A DNA stretch of 64,000 bases from DASVHS01 sp035468985 (GTDB taxonomy: Bacteria; Acidobacteriota; Thermoanaerobaculia; Gp7-AA8), in assembly GCA_035468985.1 (NCBI GenBank), contig DATISF010000064.1:62001-126000 (forward strand), in the 5' to 3' direction. The notes under the pieces are model-generated. The model made no database searches and had not been told where the DNA came from. It was given only the letters and a program-made list of their open reading frames with translations. The position numbers and the translations under genes were made by a program. This document shows, one piece after another, positions 40,711-49,237 of the stretch. How positions within the stretch are numbered: position 1 is the stretch's first letter; every line of letters starts with the position of its first letter.

Positions 40711-42923
40711 GAGGTGAGATGAGCAGCGGCGAGGTGCGGTCGACGGTCCGCCGCGAGCTCTGGGGCGGCATTGCCGCGATGCTCGTCGCCTTTCCTTCGG
40801 CGATCGCGTTCGGCGTGGCGATCTTCACCGCGGCGTCGCCGTCGCTGGCCGGCCCCGGAGCGCTGGCCGGGATCGTCGGAGCCGCCGCGCTGGGGATCGT
40901 CGCGCCGCTGGTGAGCCGCAACGCCGGGTTCATCACCGCACCTTGCGCTCCCGCTGCCGCGGTCATGTCCGGACTGGCCGCGCAGCTCGCTCATCAGGGG
41001 CATTTGTCGTTCGGCCGCCTGTTTGTCCTGCTCACGGTGACCGCACTGGTCGCCGGCGCGCTGCAGGTCGCCTACGGCGCGCTCCGTCTCGGCCGGATCA
41101 TCAAGTACATCCCTTACCAGGTGGTGACCGGTTACCTGTCGGGAGTCGCGGTCATCATCGCCACAGCGCAGATTCCGAAGCTTCTCGGCGTGCGCGGCGG
41201 TGTGACCCTGAGCGAAGCAGTCATCGCGCCGCGGAGCTGGAGCTGGCCGGGCATTCTCGTCGGACTGATCACCATCGCCATCATGACGGCCGCGCCGCGC
41301 CTGACCAAAGCGGTTCCCGGATCGATCCTCGGCTTCGCCGGCGGCATCGGAGCGTACTTCGCAATCGCCGTCGTTCGTCCCGAGCTGTGGAGGCTCGAGG
41401 GAAACCCTCTGATCGTCGGCCCGGTCCGCGCCGGGAGCGCGTTCTTCGGAACGGCATCGTTGCGTCTCGGCGCGCTGTCGACCTTCGTGATTGCCGACGT
41501 CAGCTTGATCATCTGGGCCGCGCTGACGCTGTCGGTGCTGTTGTCGGTCGATACGTTGAAGACCGGCGTCGTTCTCGACGAGCTGACTCGAACGCGCCAC
41601 AACTCCAATCGCGAGCTGATCGGGCAGGGCGTGGCGAACATCACCTCCGCGCTGGCCGGCGGCGTGCCGGGAGCCGCAGCCATGGGACCGACGCTGATCA
41701 ACGTGACCAGCGGCGGCCGTTCGCCGTGGAGCGGCGTCGTCGAAGGATTCGTCATCGTGGTGGGCTTCCTGGCCGTGGGGCAGCTGATGGCGTGGGTGCC
41801 GCTGGCGGCACTCGCCGGAATTCTGCTCGTCGTGGCGTGGCGGATGTTCGACCGGTCGATGTTCCGGCTGCTGCTCGTGCCGGGGGCGCGGCTCGATTTC
41901 GTCGTGATCGCGGCGGTGATCGTAGTGGCGGAAACGGTAGGACTCATCCAGGCATCTCTGGTCGGCGTCTGTCTGGCCATCCTCCTGTTCATCCGCAACC
42001 AGATTCGCGGCTCGGTCATCCTGCACAGAGCAGATCTGCGGGAGATGCGCTCGAAGCACCGCCGCACGCCGGAGGAGATGCGCATCCTGGACGATCGCGG
42101 AGGCGACGGGCTCTTCGTCCAGCTCAAAGGCGACCTGTTCTTCGGGACGACCGATCAGCTGTTCACGGAGTTGGAGCGCGATCTCGCCGAGCGGCGTTTC
42201 ATTCTGTTCGACCTGCGGCGCATCGAGTCGATGGACTACACGGCCGCGCACCTGCTCGCGCAAATGCAGGAGCGTCTGCGCGAGCGGAACGGGCAGCTCC
42301 TGTTCAGCGGGATTCCTTCCACATTGCCGCTGCCGCAGGACCTCGATGATTACCTGCGCCAGCTCGGTGTCATGAGGGCGGGTGGGCCGTCGGTATTCGC
42401 GACGCGCGACAGCGCGCTGCAATGGATGGAAGAGCGGATTCTACAGTCCGCCGGTTGGACGCCACCGGAATCGAAGCCGCCGCTCGAGCTCGCCCAGATC
42501 GAGCTCTTCCAGGGCCTGGCGCCGGAAGCGCTTCGAGACATCGAAATGTCGATCGAGCGAAGATCGGTGGCCGCCGGCACGACGATCTTCTCCATCGGAG
42601 ACACCGGAGACGAGATCTTCATCGTGCGAAGCGGCCGCGTGGCCATCCTTCTGCCGCTCGAAGGGGGACAGCACCACCATCTGGCCAGCCTCGCCCGCGG
42701 TCAGTTCTTCGGTGAAATGGCGTTTCTCGACCGAGGAGTCCGATCCGCGGCGGCGGAGGCGGTGACGAATGCGGAGTTGTTCGCCATGCCGCGTTCGGCG
42801 TTCGATCGAGTGACGAGCCGCGACCGCGCGCTTGCCAGCCAGATCCTCGAGCATCTCGCGCTGGCGCTCGCCGCGCGATTGCGGATCACCGACTCGGAGC
42901 TGCGCGCGCTGGAGGAGCGGTAA
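40707..42923 (+). CDS. SulP family anion transporter with STAS and cyclic-nucleotide-binding domains
   Basis: This 738-residue protein has a SulP membrane domain (about 15-430, with GRIIKYIPYQVVTGYLSGVA), a STAS domain (about 455-570, FILFDLRRIESMDYTAAHLL) and a C-terminal cNMP-binding domain (about 600-725, SIGDTGDEIFIVRSGRVAI and LARGQFFGEMAFLDRG with the phosphate-binding Glu). SulP proteins carry sulfate, bicarbonate or other anions. The cNMP domain suggests control by cAMP or cGMP. It overlaps the amidase stop by ATGA. Confidence 0.92.
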   Translation: MRGEMSSGEVRSTVRRELWGGIAAMLVAFPSAIAFGVAIFTAASPSLAGPGALAGIVGAAALGIVAPLVSRNAGFITAPCAPAAAVMSGLAAQLAHQGHLSFGRLFVLLTVTALVAGALQVAYGALRLGRIIKYIPYQVVTGYLSGVAVIIATAQIPKLLGVRGGVTLSEAVIAPRSWSWPGILVGLITIAIMTAAPRLTKAVPGSILGFAGGIGAYFAIAVVRPELWRLEGNPLIVGPVRAGSAFFGTASLRLGALSTFVIADVSLIIWAALTLSVLLSVDTLKTGVVLDELTRTRHNSNRELIGQGVANITSALAGGVPGAAAMGPTLINVTSGGRSPWSGVVEGFVIVVGFLAVGQLMAWVPLAALAGILLVVAWRMFDRSMFRLLLVPGARLDFVVIAAVIVVAETVGLIQASLVGVCLAILLFIRNQIRGSVILHRADLREMRSKHRRTPEEMRILDDRGGDGLFVQLKGDLFFGTTDQLFTELERDLAERRFILFDLRRIESMDYTAAHLLAQMQERLRERNGQLLFSGIPSTLPLPQDLDDYLRQLGVMRAGGPSVFATRDSALQWMEERILQSAGWTPPESKPPLELAQIELFQGLAPEALRDIEMSIERRSVAAGTTIFSIGDTGDEIFIVRSGRVAILLPLEGGQHHHLASLARGQFFGEMAFLDRGVRSAAAEAVTNAELFAMPRSAFDRVTSRDRALASQILEHLALALAARLRITDSELRALEER

Positions 42924-42989
42924 TAACGAGGCTTTGCGCGATGCGATGCTGACCTTCACTCCGCTGTACTGATCCCGCACCGCGGCCCT

Positions 42990-43856
42990 CTACCTCGGCG
43001 AAAGAATCTGGACGTCGACCCGTTGGCCGAGCTTGAGCGGCGAGGGTTCGGCGAGCGCGATCTTCACGAGTAACACTCGCGTATCGATGGGCCTGGACGG
43101 ATCCTGCGGCTTGAGCCGGCGGCTGATCACGGTGTCGGGAATCTCCTCGATCGTCCCGCGCCAGGTATCGTCGAAGCCTTCGGCGCTGATCTTCACAGGC
43201 GCGCCGAGCTTCACGCGGACAATGTCGAATTCGTCGACCTCGGCTTCCACGCGAGTGCGGGAGAGATTGGCCAGCGTGACGATCGGCTGACCGCTCTCGA
43301 TCCGTTCACCCTTCTCGACGTTGCGCGAGACGACCGTCCCGTCGATCGGTGCCTTGACGACGGTCTTCGCCAGCATCGCCGTCAGTCGGTTCACTTCGGC
43401 GATGGCCGAGGCGCGGCGGGCGCGCGCGGCATCGAGATCGCGATCCGCCTTCTCCCAGGCCTGCTTCGATCCCACGGCCTGCTCCCACAGGTTGCGCGTG
43501 CGGGCGCTCTCCACCTCGAACAGGCGGATGTCTGCATCCGCTTCGGCCACGCGGGCCTGCGACTCGCGGAGCGCGGCGCGCGTGTCGTCCGCGCGAATCA
43601 CGGCGATGACGTCGCCGCGATGAACGACGTCCTTTTCGTAAACCGCGAGACGGTCGACGGTTCCATCCGCATCGCTGGCGACGGTCACTTGCGCATCGGG
43701 ATAAGCGACGAGACGCCCCTCGGCCACGATGCGCGCCGGCTCGCTGTGCGGTGCCGCCGGCCGCGGCGGCGCGGTTCGGGCGCGATTCGCGCCAACCTGC
43801 GCGACCGTCGCGGCAAGGAGAACGATTCCAATCACGGGAAAGAGAAACCGGGTCAT
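42990..43856 (-). CDS. HlyD/DevB-type membrane fusion protein of ABC efflux system
   Basis: This 288-residue periplasmic adaptor has an N-terminal helix, a lipoyl/barrel region (VTVASDADGTVDRLAVYEKD), a coiled-coil hairpin (about 95-165) and a second barrel strand (TVVKAPIDGTVVSRN). It links the inner-membrane ABC transporter to an outer-membrane channel. GGAGG directly precedes ATG 43856. It is last in the leftward operon TetR-permease-ATPase-adaptor; no TolC gene is nearby. Confidence 0.9.
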   Translation of the reverse strand: MTRFLFPVIGIVLLAATVAQVGANRARTAPPRPAAPHSEPARIVAEGRLVAYPDAQVTVASDADGTVDRLAVYEKDVVHRGDVIAVIRADDTRAALRESQARVAEADADIRLFEVESARTRNLWEQAVGSKQAWEKADRDLDAARARRASAIAEVNRLTAMLAKTVVKAPIDGTVVSRNVEKGERIESGQPIVTLANLSRTRVEAEVDEFDIVRVKLGAPVKISAEGFDDTWRGTIEEIPDTVISRRLKPQDPSRPIDTRVLLVKIALAEPSPLKLGQRVDVQILSPR

Positions 43857-43868
43857 GCCTTCCTCCAA

Positions 43869-44537
43869 CTACGCGGCGAGCCGCCCGTCGTGAATCTTCA
43901 CGACGCGGTCTGCCACATTGCGCACCTTCGGATCGTGCGTAACGATCACCAGCGCGCGCTCTTCTTTCTTGGCAAGGTTTCGAAACATATCCAGGATCTG
44001 CGTGCCCACCGCCGAGTCGAGGTTTGCCGTCGGCTCGTCGGCGAGAAGAATGGGAGCGCTTCCGGCGAGCGCGCGGGCAATGGCGACGCGCTGCTTCTGG
44101 CCGCCGCTCAGATCGCGCGGCAGAAAATCCTTCCGCTCGCCGAGGCCGACCGCTTCGATCACCCGTGCCGCTTCGGCGCGCCCGGCCGTCCCGCGCACTC
44201 CCTTCACGTTCAGCGCGTATTCGACGTTCTCGATCGCCGAAAGCGAAGGGAAGAGATTGAACTGCTGAAAGACGAAGCCGAGCGAGCGCCGCCGGGTTTC
44301 GGCGAGCGCGCGCGGATCGTGGTCCACGCGCGCGCCGTCGATCGTGACCTCACCGCGGCTCGCCGTCAGGATGCATCCGAGGATCGAGAGGAACGTCGTC
44401 TTGCCCGATCCGGATGGCCCTTCCAGCGCCACGATCTCTCCGCGCTCGGCCGCGAAGTCGATCCCTCGCAGCACCGGCACTGTCTCACGTCCCTCGGTGA
44501 AAGTCTTTTCGATGTTTCTTGCTTCGAGAATGGCCAT
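43869..44537 (-). CDS. ABC transporter ATP-binding protein (DevA/MacB-like)
   Basis: This 222-residue ATPase has Walker A GPSGSGKTT, signature LSGGQKQR and Walker B LLADEPTANLD. It matches the LolD/MacB/DevA group that energises type VII (mechanotransmission) exporters. It lies 3 bp after the permease and 12 bp before the adaptor gene. Confidence 0.92.
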   Translation of the reverse strand: MAILEARNIEKTFTEGRETVPVLRGIDFAAERGEIVALEGPSGSGKTTFLSILGCILTASRGEVTIDGARVDHDPRALAETRRRSLGFVFQQFNLFPSLSAIENVEYALNVKGVRGTAGRAEAARVIEAVGLGERKDFLPRDLSGGQKQRVAIARALAGSAPILLADEPTANLDSAVGTQILDMFRNLAKKEERALVIVTHDPKVRNVADRVVKIHDGRLAA

Positions 44538-44540
44538 GAT

Positions 44541-45671
44541 TCACGTCCTGAACACGAGCGCCGGATCGATGGCCGCCACTTTGCGGAACGACACCATTGC
44601 CGCGGCGAGGCAGAGAACGATCGAGCCGGCGAACACGATTGCGAACAGAGCATTCGGGATGATCAGCTTCAGATCGGCGCGGGCCATCAGCGGTCCGATG
44701 GCCAGCGCCTGCAGCGCGCCGAGAGCAAAGCCGGCCACCGCGGCGATCGAGGCCTGCTTGGCGAGCATCGCGTAGATCCGGCCGTTGCCGCCGCCGATCG
44801 CTTTGACCGTGCCGAATTCCTTGATGTGCTCCATCGTCGACGTGTACAGCGTCTGTGCCACGACCACGATGCCGACGAGGCATCCGAGGAACACCGTCAG
44901 GTACATGTTGAGGCCGAGTCCCGTGCTGTCGATCCAGTACCGCCGCGAGCGCTGCGCCCACTCGGCTTTCGTGAAGACGTCGTTGTACGGAAGCCGGCGC
45001 TGCAACTCCGCGGCGACGCGTGCTCGATCCGCTCCGGGCGCGAGCTTCACCAGGATGTAGGTGGTGTTGCCGCGGAGAGTGCTCGGGTTGAGGCTCTGGG
45101 CGAGCCGGTAGTCCATGAACGTCAGCGGCGTCGTGGTGAAGGACTTGTCGCCGATCGTTCTTCCGATGATCTTCAGCCGGCGCCCGAGGATCTCGCGGTA
45201 TTCGCCGGTCTGGAAAGGCCCCCAGCGCTTCGTCGCCGAGTCGTCGACGATGACGTACCCGCCGCGCCGGAGATCTTCCACGTTCCCTTCGACGATGTTC
45301 TGAGGGAAATTCCACTTCGTGAAGTCTTCCAGCGCGTAGATCTCCGTTCCCTCTTCTGCGCCGTTGGGCAGGGTGACGTTGAAGAACGCGACGATCAGGT
45401 TGTCGGCGCGCGCAACTCCCGGCACGGAGCGCACCCGTTTGACCTGCGTCTCCGGAAAGGCATGCGCGAAGTCGACGTTCGGCGTGTGATGCGATGTGAC
45501 CCAGAGATCGGCGTCGATCTGCCCGATGGTCAACGAGGCGTTGTCCATCAGACCGAGAAACAGACCGGCCTGGACGAAGACCAGCGTGACGGCGAACGCC
45601 ACTCCGGAAACGGTGATGAGAAAGCGCACCTTGTCGTGCAGGAGGCTCCTGGTGGCGAGATCGACGGACAT
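44541..45671 (-). CDS. DevC-type ABC permease (FtsX/MacB fold)
   Basis: This 376-residue protein has an N-terminal helix (LITVSGVAFAVTLVFVQAGLF), a large periplasmic domain (about 45-250) and three C-terminal helices (LTVFLGCLVGIVVVAQTLY, SIAAVAGFALGALQALAIG), the FtsX-type four-helix layout of DevC/MacB. It would work with the adjacent ATPase and HlyD-like adaptor in efflux. GAGGT precedes ATG 45671. Confidence 0.9.
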   Translation of the reverse strand: MSVDLATRSLLHDKVRFLITVSGVAFAVTLVFVQAGLFLGLMDNASLTIGQIDADLWVTSHHTPNVDFAHAFPETQVKRVRSVPGVARADNLIVAFFNVTLPNGAEEGTEIYALEDFTKWNFPQNIVEGNVEDLRRGGYVIVDDSATKRWGPFQTGEYREILGRRLKIIGRTIGDKSFTTTPLTFMDYRLAQSLNPSTLRGNTTYILVKLAPGADRARVAAELQRRLPYNDVFTKAEWAQRSRRYWIDSTGLGLNMYLTVFLGCLVGIVVVAQTLYTSTMEHIKEFGTVKAIGGGNGRIYAMLAKQASIAAVAGFALGALQALAIGPLMARADLKLIIPNALFAIVFAGSIVLCLAAAMVSFRKVAAIDPALVFRT

Positions 45672-45673
45672 GA

Positions 45674-46291
45674 CTACCTCGAGAGGCCTTCGACCAGGAC
45701 GTCGATCATCGCCGTCGTGCGTTTTTCGAGCGAACGCCATTCGACCCAGTCGTCGTTCTTCTTGGCGATGTGGAGGGAGATGACGCCGTGCACGCCGGCC
45801 CAGATCGTCTGCGCGACGAGCTCGACGTCCTTGTATTCCGGCTTGAATCGCTTCTGCGCGATCGCCTGCGTGACGATCGTTTTCAGAAATGCGTAGGCGT
45901 CCTCCTCGGGATTCCCGCGCTTGAGCGGGTCGGGCTCGATCCGCGGATGCGGAGTCATGAACATCAGGCGGTAGTGGTTCGGATGCGTGACTCCGAACTG
46001 GAGATAGGCGCGTCCTGTCGCCCGCAGCTTCTCGATAGGATCGGAAATTTTCTCCATCGATGCGAACTGGCCGGCGAGGGTGAGGAAATCGTGCTCACAC
46101 AACTCCTTGAGCAGGGTTTCCTTGTCCCGGAAGTGAAAGTAGATCGCCGTGGGGGAGTACTCGATGTTCTCGGCGATCCGGCGCATGGTGACCGCCTCGT
46201 AACCCTCGGCGGCAAAAAGATCTCTGGCCGCGTCGAGGATTTTCGTTCGGATCTCTTCGCGCTCGCGCTCTCGACGTTCTCTCGGTCCCAA
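45674..46291 (-). CDS. TetR family regulator of the ABC efflux operon
   Basis: This 205-residue TetR protein has the HTH region LDAARDLFAAEGYEAVTMRR and EYSPTAIYFHFRDKETLLKE. The start is TTG 46291, favoured by GGGAGG six bases upstream. It is first in the leftward operon with the permease, ATPase and adaptor, and has a palindromic site just upstream. It most likely represses its own operon. Confidence 0.9.
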   Translation of the reverse strand: MGPRERREREREEIRTKILDAARDLFAAEGYEAVTMRRIAENIEYSPTAIYFHFRDKETLLKELCEHDFLTLAGQFASMEKISDPIEKLRATGRAYLQFGVTHPNHYRLMFMTPHPRIEPDPLKRGNPEEDAYAFLKTIVTQAIAQKRFKPEYKDVELVAQTIWAGVHGVISLHIAKKNDDWVEWRSLEKRTTAMIDVLVEGLSR

Positions 46292-46304
46292 ACCATGCCT
46301 CCCA

Positions 46305-46323
46305 AACTTAACAGCGTTAAGTT
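46305..46323. promoter_or_regulatory. Perfect 19-bp palindrome upstream of TetR-efflux operon (probable operator)
   Basis: AACTTAAC-AGC-GTTAAGTT is a perfect 8-bp inverted repeat around a 3-bp centre, 14 bp upstream of the TetR TTG start. It is AT-rich amid a GC-rich background and has the size of TetR-family operators. Its partner is inferred to be the adjacent TetR protein. Confidence 0.75.
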
Positions 46324-46375
46324 AAGTTGCACAGTTCAAGAAGTCAACGGCGAAAAGTGGAAAGTGCGCTGACGA

Positions 46376-46600
46376 TCAGTCCGTCAGCGTCTTCATCAGG
46401 TCATTGACCTCGTCGTAGACGTGGCGAACCGATCGCTCGATGTTGCGCGTGGTGTCGTCCGGAAAGCGGCGCTGCGTCCCGATCATGTCGAGAATCTCAT
46501 CGGTGGCGAACAAGATGTCGCCAAGACGATCGAGCACACGCTCGCTGAGGGGCAACTGCACCGCGACGACGGGATCGAATTCAAGAGATTTGTATGACAC
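46376..46600 (-). CDS. Small uncharacterised protein
   Basis: This 74-residue acidic, probably helical protein (ERVLDRLGDILFATDEILDM) starts at GTG 46600; no strong ribosome site is visible. No motif is recognised. Codon use is like the neighbours and the position between two same-strand genes is free of other coding. Moderate support only. Confidence 0.5.
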   Translation of the reverse strand: MSYKSLEFDPVVAVQLPLSERVLDRLGDILFATDEILDMIGTQRRFPDDTTRNIERSVRHVYDEVNDLMKTLTD

Positions 46601-46632
46601 TCAACCGAGGAGTGATTTTATTGCCGCGATCC

Positions 46633-47259
46633 CTACCCTCGATTACGTCCAGTTGTGCGGTTCGACACAGGGATGACGAATTTTTCCGCGGTGTGCGTCG
46701 CCGAAAACCGCGCGACCTTCACATCGACGAGACCGGCAGATCTGCCGGCGGCCATCACGTCGCTCTCCGAAATGGCGGTGATGCCCTTCGGCCTGACGAC
46801 CCACAGCGAGCCATCGGAGGCGAGCGACTTGCGGATCGCGGAAAACCGCAGAAGGTCTTCTTTGCGATCGACGACAAAGAAGATGATGTCGCTGTTCGGG
46901 CGCATGCGCATGCTGACGTCCGCGCCACGACGGTTGAGCTCGTCGAGGAATGACCGTGGGAGATCTCCGGCGATCGAAATCTTCTGACCCGCTTTGATCC
47001 CCAGCTTGTCCGTCAACGATTTCGGATTCCGGATCTTGTCGGCCCACTTCCGCGCGTCCCTGCCAATCGCCAGCGATAACGTGTGAGAGCCCCACGCGAT
47101 GCGCAGGTGATCGTCACCGGCTTCGATTGTCTTGATCTCGCGGAACGGAATCGTGAGCCGGAACGGGGCGCGCACGATCAACTCATCGGTTTCCAGGAGT
47201 GCTTTCGCTTCCCCGGTCCGGCCGTCGAGCTCGACACGGCACTTTGCCTCGCTTCCCAT
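46633..47259 (-). CDS. DUF3052-like protein
   Basis: This 208-residue protein has an N-terminal beta-rich part (LLETDELIVRAPFRLTIPF) and a C-terminal half with KLGIKAGQKISIAGDLPRSF and LWVVRPKGITAISESDVMAA, reminiscent of DUF3052-type proteins. Function unknown. ATG 47259 is chosen because it is the first Met that avoids the start of the divergent M28 peptidase gene, only 23 bp away. Confidence 0.72.
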   Translation of the reverse strand: MGSEAKCRVELDGRTGEAKALLETDELIVRAPFRLTIPFREIKTIEAGDDHLRIAWGSHTLSLAIGRDARKWADKIRNPKSLTDKLGIKAGQKISIAGDLPRSFLDELNRRGADVSMRMRPNSDIIFFVVDRKEDLLRFSAIRKSLASDGSLWVVRPKGITAISESDVMAAGRSAGLVDVKVARFSATHTAEKFVIPVSNRTTGRNRG

Positions 47260-47282
47260 GGATTCGCATATTCTACGCAGCC

Positions 47283-48962
47283 ATGAAACGAGCTTTTGCA
47301 CTCACGATTGCAGTCCTCGCCGCGCTGGCGATCGCCGCGGCGAAGAAGACGAGCGATGTTCCCCCGGCGGTCGAGCGGGCCAAGACGCTCTTCCGCGCGG
47401 ACGCGATTGCGGCGCATGACAAGTTTCTGGCCAGCGATTTGCTGGAAGGCCGCGGACCCGGCACGCGCGGCGATGCGCTCGCCGAGGAGTACATCGCGAC
47501 GGAGCTTCAGTCGTACGGACTGAAGCCCGGCGGCGACAACGGAACGTACTTTCAGAAGGTCCCGCTGATCGGCGTCACGTACGATCCGGCGAAGTCGTCG
47601 ATCGCATTCACGCGCGATGGCGCGACGGTCGCCGGCCCCCTGAAGTACCTCGACGAGTTCGTTGCTGCCGATGCGTCGCAGACTCCGTCAAGCACGCTCG
47701 ACTCCGACGTGATCTTCGTCGGCCACGGCGTCGTGGCGCCGGAGTATCGCTGGGACGACTACAAAGGCGTCGACGTTCGCGGCAAAACGCTGGTCATGCT
47801 TGTCGACGACCCGCCTGCGAGCGCCAGCGAGCCCGATCTGTTCAAAGGCCGCGCGCGCACGTACTACGGCCGATGGACGTACAAGTACGAGATCGGTGCG
47901 GCGAAGGGCGCGCTCGGCGTCATCCTGATCCACACCGACGAAGCGGCCGGATACGGATGGCAGGTCGTGCGCAACTCGTGGGGACGGGAGCAGGACTTCA
48001 TCGGCCTCAAGCCCGGACAGCCTGCGCTCCACCTCGAATCGTGGATCACCGGCAAAGTCGCCAATGATCTCTTCCGCGCCGCCGGACAGGACCTCGCCGC
48101 GCTCACGAAAGCGGCTGCATCGCGCGACTTTCGTCCCCTGCCGCTCGGCGTGAGACTCACCGGTACGATCACCAGCACGCTGCGCCCGTTCGACACGCGC
48201 AACGTTGTGGCCAGGCTCGAAGGAAGCGATCCCAAACTGCGCAGCGAAGCCGTTCTCTACAGCGCTCACCACGATCACCTCGGCATCGGGACGCCCGACA
48301 GCACGGGCGATCGCATCTACAACGGCGCGGTCGACAACGCCAGCGGCACGGCTCTTCTCCTGGAGATGGCGCGCGTCTGGGCGAACACGAGACCGGCGCC
48401 GAAGCGCACCGTCCTCTTCAACTCCGTCGCCGCCGAGGAGCAGGGACTCCTCGGATCGGAGTGGTTCGGCGAGAACCCCACGATGGCAGCTGGCAAGATC
48501 GCCCTGGCCATCAACTACGACGGCCTCTTCGAATTCGGAAAAGTCGGAAGCGTGACCATGCTCGGCGTCGAGCGGATGTCGTTCGATCCGACCGCGGAGC
48601 GCGTCGCGAAGGCGATGAACCTGAAGATCGTTCCCGATCAGGATCCCGAACAAGGTCATTACTACCGCTCGGATCACTTCAGTTTCGCGAAGGCCGGCAT
48701 CCCGGCGTTCTCGATCAGCCAGGGTCACGACATCCTCGGCAAGCCCGCCGATTACGGCCGCAAGCTCGCCGACGAGTATCGGGCGAAGCATTACCACCAG
48801 CCGAGCGATGAGTTCGATCCGAATTGGGACTGGTCGTCGGCGGTGCAGTTGGGACAGTTCGGGTTCTGGCTCGGCTGGGACGCGGCGAACGCGGCGCAGA
48901 TGCCGAACTGGAAACCGGGCGACGAGTTCCGCGCGGCGCGCGACAGGAGCCTCGCTCACTAG
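47283..48962 (+). CDS. M28 family exported aminopeptidase with PA domain
   Basis: This is a 559-residue protein with a signal peptide (KRAFALTIAVLAALAIAAA), a PA-type insert (about 110-260) and an M28 zinc domain. The metal and catalytic residues are visible: His in SAHHDHLGIG, Asp in YNGAVDNASG, the Glu pair in AAEEQGLLGS, Asp in INYDGLFEFG and His in HYHQPSDEF. It removes N-terminal residues from peptides in the periplasm or outside. It stands alone and ends at a palindromic element. Confidence 0.93.
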   Translation: MKRAFALTIAVLAALAIAAAKKTSDVPPAVERAKTLFRADAIAAHDKFLASDLLEGRGPGTRGDALAEEYIATELQSYGLKPGGDNGTYFQKVPLIGVTYDPAKSSIAFTRDGATVAGPLKYLDEFVAADASQTPSSTLDSDVIFVGHGVVAPEYRWDDYKGVDVRGKTLVMLVDDPPASASEPDLFKGRARTYYGRWTYKYEIGAAKGALGVILIHTDEAAGYGWQVVRNSWGREQDFIGLKPGQPALHLESWITGKVANDLFRAAGQDLAALTKAAASRDFRPLPLGVRLTGTITSTLRPFDTRNVVARLEGSDPKLRSEAVLYSAHHDHLGIGTPDSTGDRIYNGAVDNASGTALLLEMARVWANTRPAPKRTVLFNSVAAEEQGLLGSEWFGENPTMAAGKIALAINYDGLFEFGKVGSVTMLGVERMSFDPTAERVAKAMNLKIVPDQDPEQGHYYRSDHFSFAKAGIPAFSISQGHDILGKPADYGRKLADEYRAKHYHQPSDEFDPNWDWSSAVQLGQFGFWLGWDAANAAQMPNWKPGDEFRAARDRSLAH

Positions 48963-48965
48963 ACA

Positions 48966-49105
48966 GGGAACCTCTGCGCAAGTCGTTGTTCACGTCATCC
49001 CGAGCCGCGAAGACGGCGAAGGATCTCGACATCGCACGTTTTCGCGTCCTGAGATCCTTCGTCGCGCTTCGCCGACTCAGGATGACGACTTGCGCGGAGG
49101 TTCTT
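48966..49105. repeat. REP/MITE-like element, long form
   Basis: Outer arms GGAACCTCTGCGCAAGTCGT and ACGACTTGCGCGGAGGTTCT enclose a CGTCATCCCGAG...CTCAGGATGACG core; about 140 bp. This is the clearest full-length copy in the window. The following 49106-49237 holds GC-rich sequence without a gene. Confidence 0.9.
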
Positions 49106-49237
49106 TTGGCGGAGCGACGCGCGTGCTCTCGCCTCGAGCGTAGGCGCGGGGACGCGGCGGGGACACGGCGGGCTGACCGGATCACGCAGTGCCGCTGCGA
49201 AACCCGCCGAAACCCGGCCGAGTCCCCACCGAGTCCA

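Noticed and set aside
43620..45896. A 758-codon open frame on the plus strand
   Set aside because: It lies opposite the DevC-type permease, ATPase and adaptor genes, which carry clear domain motifs; its composition (Arg/Asp/Glu/His-rich, no domains) is typical of an antisense shadow in high-GC DNA.
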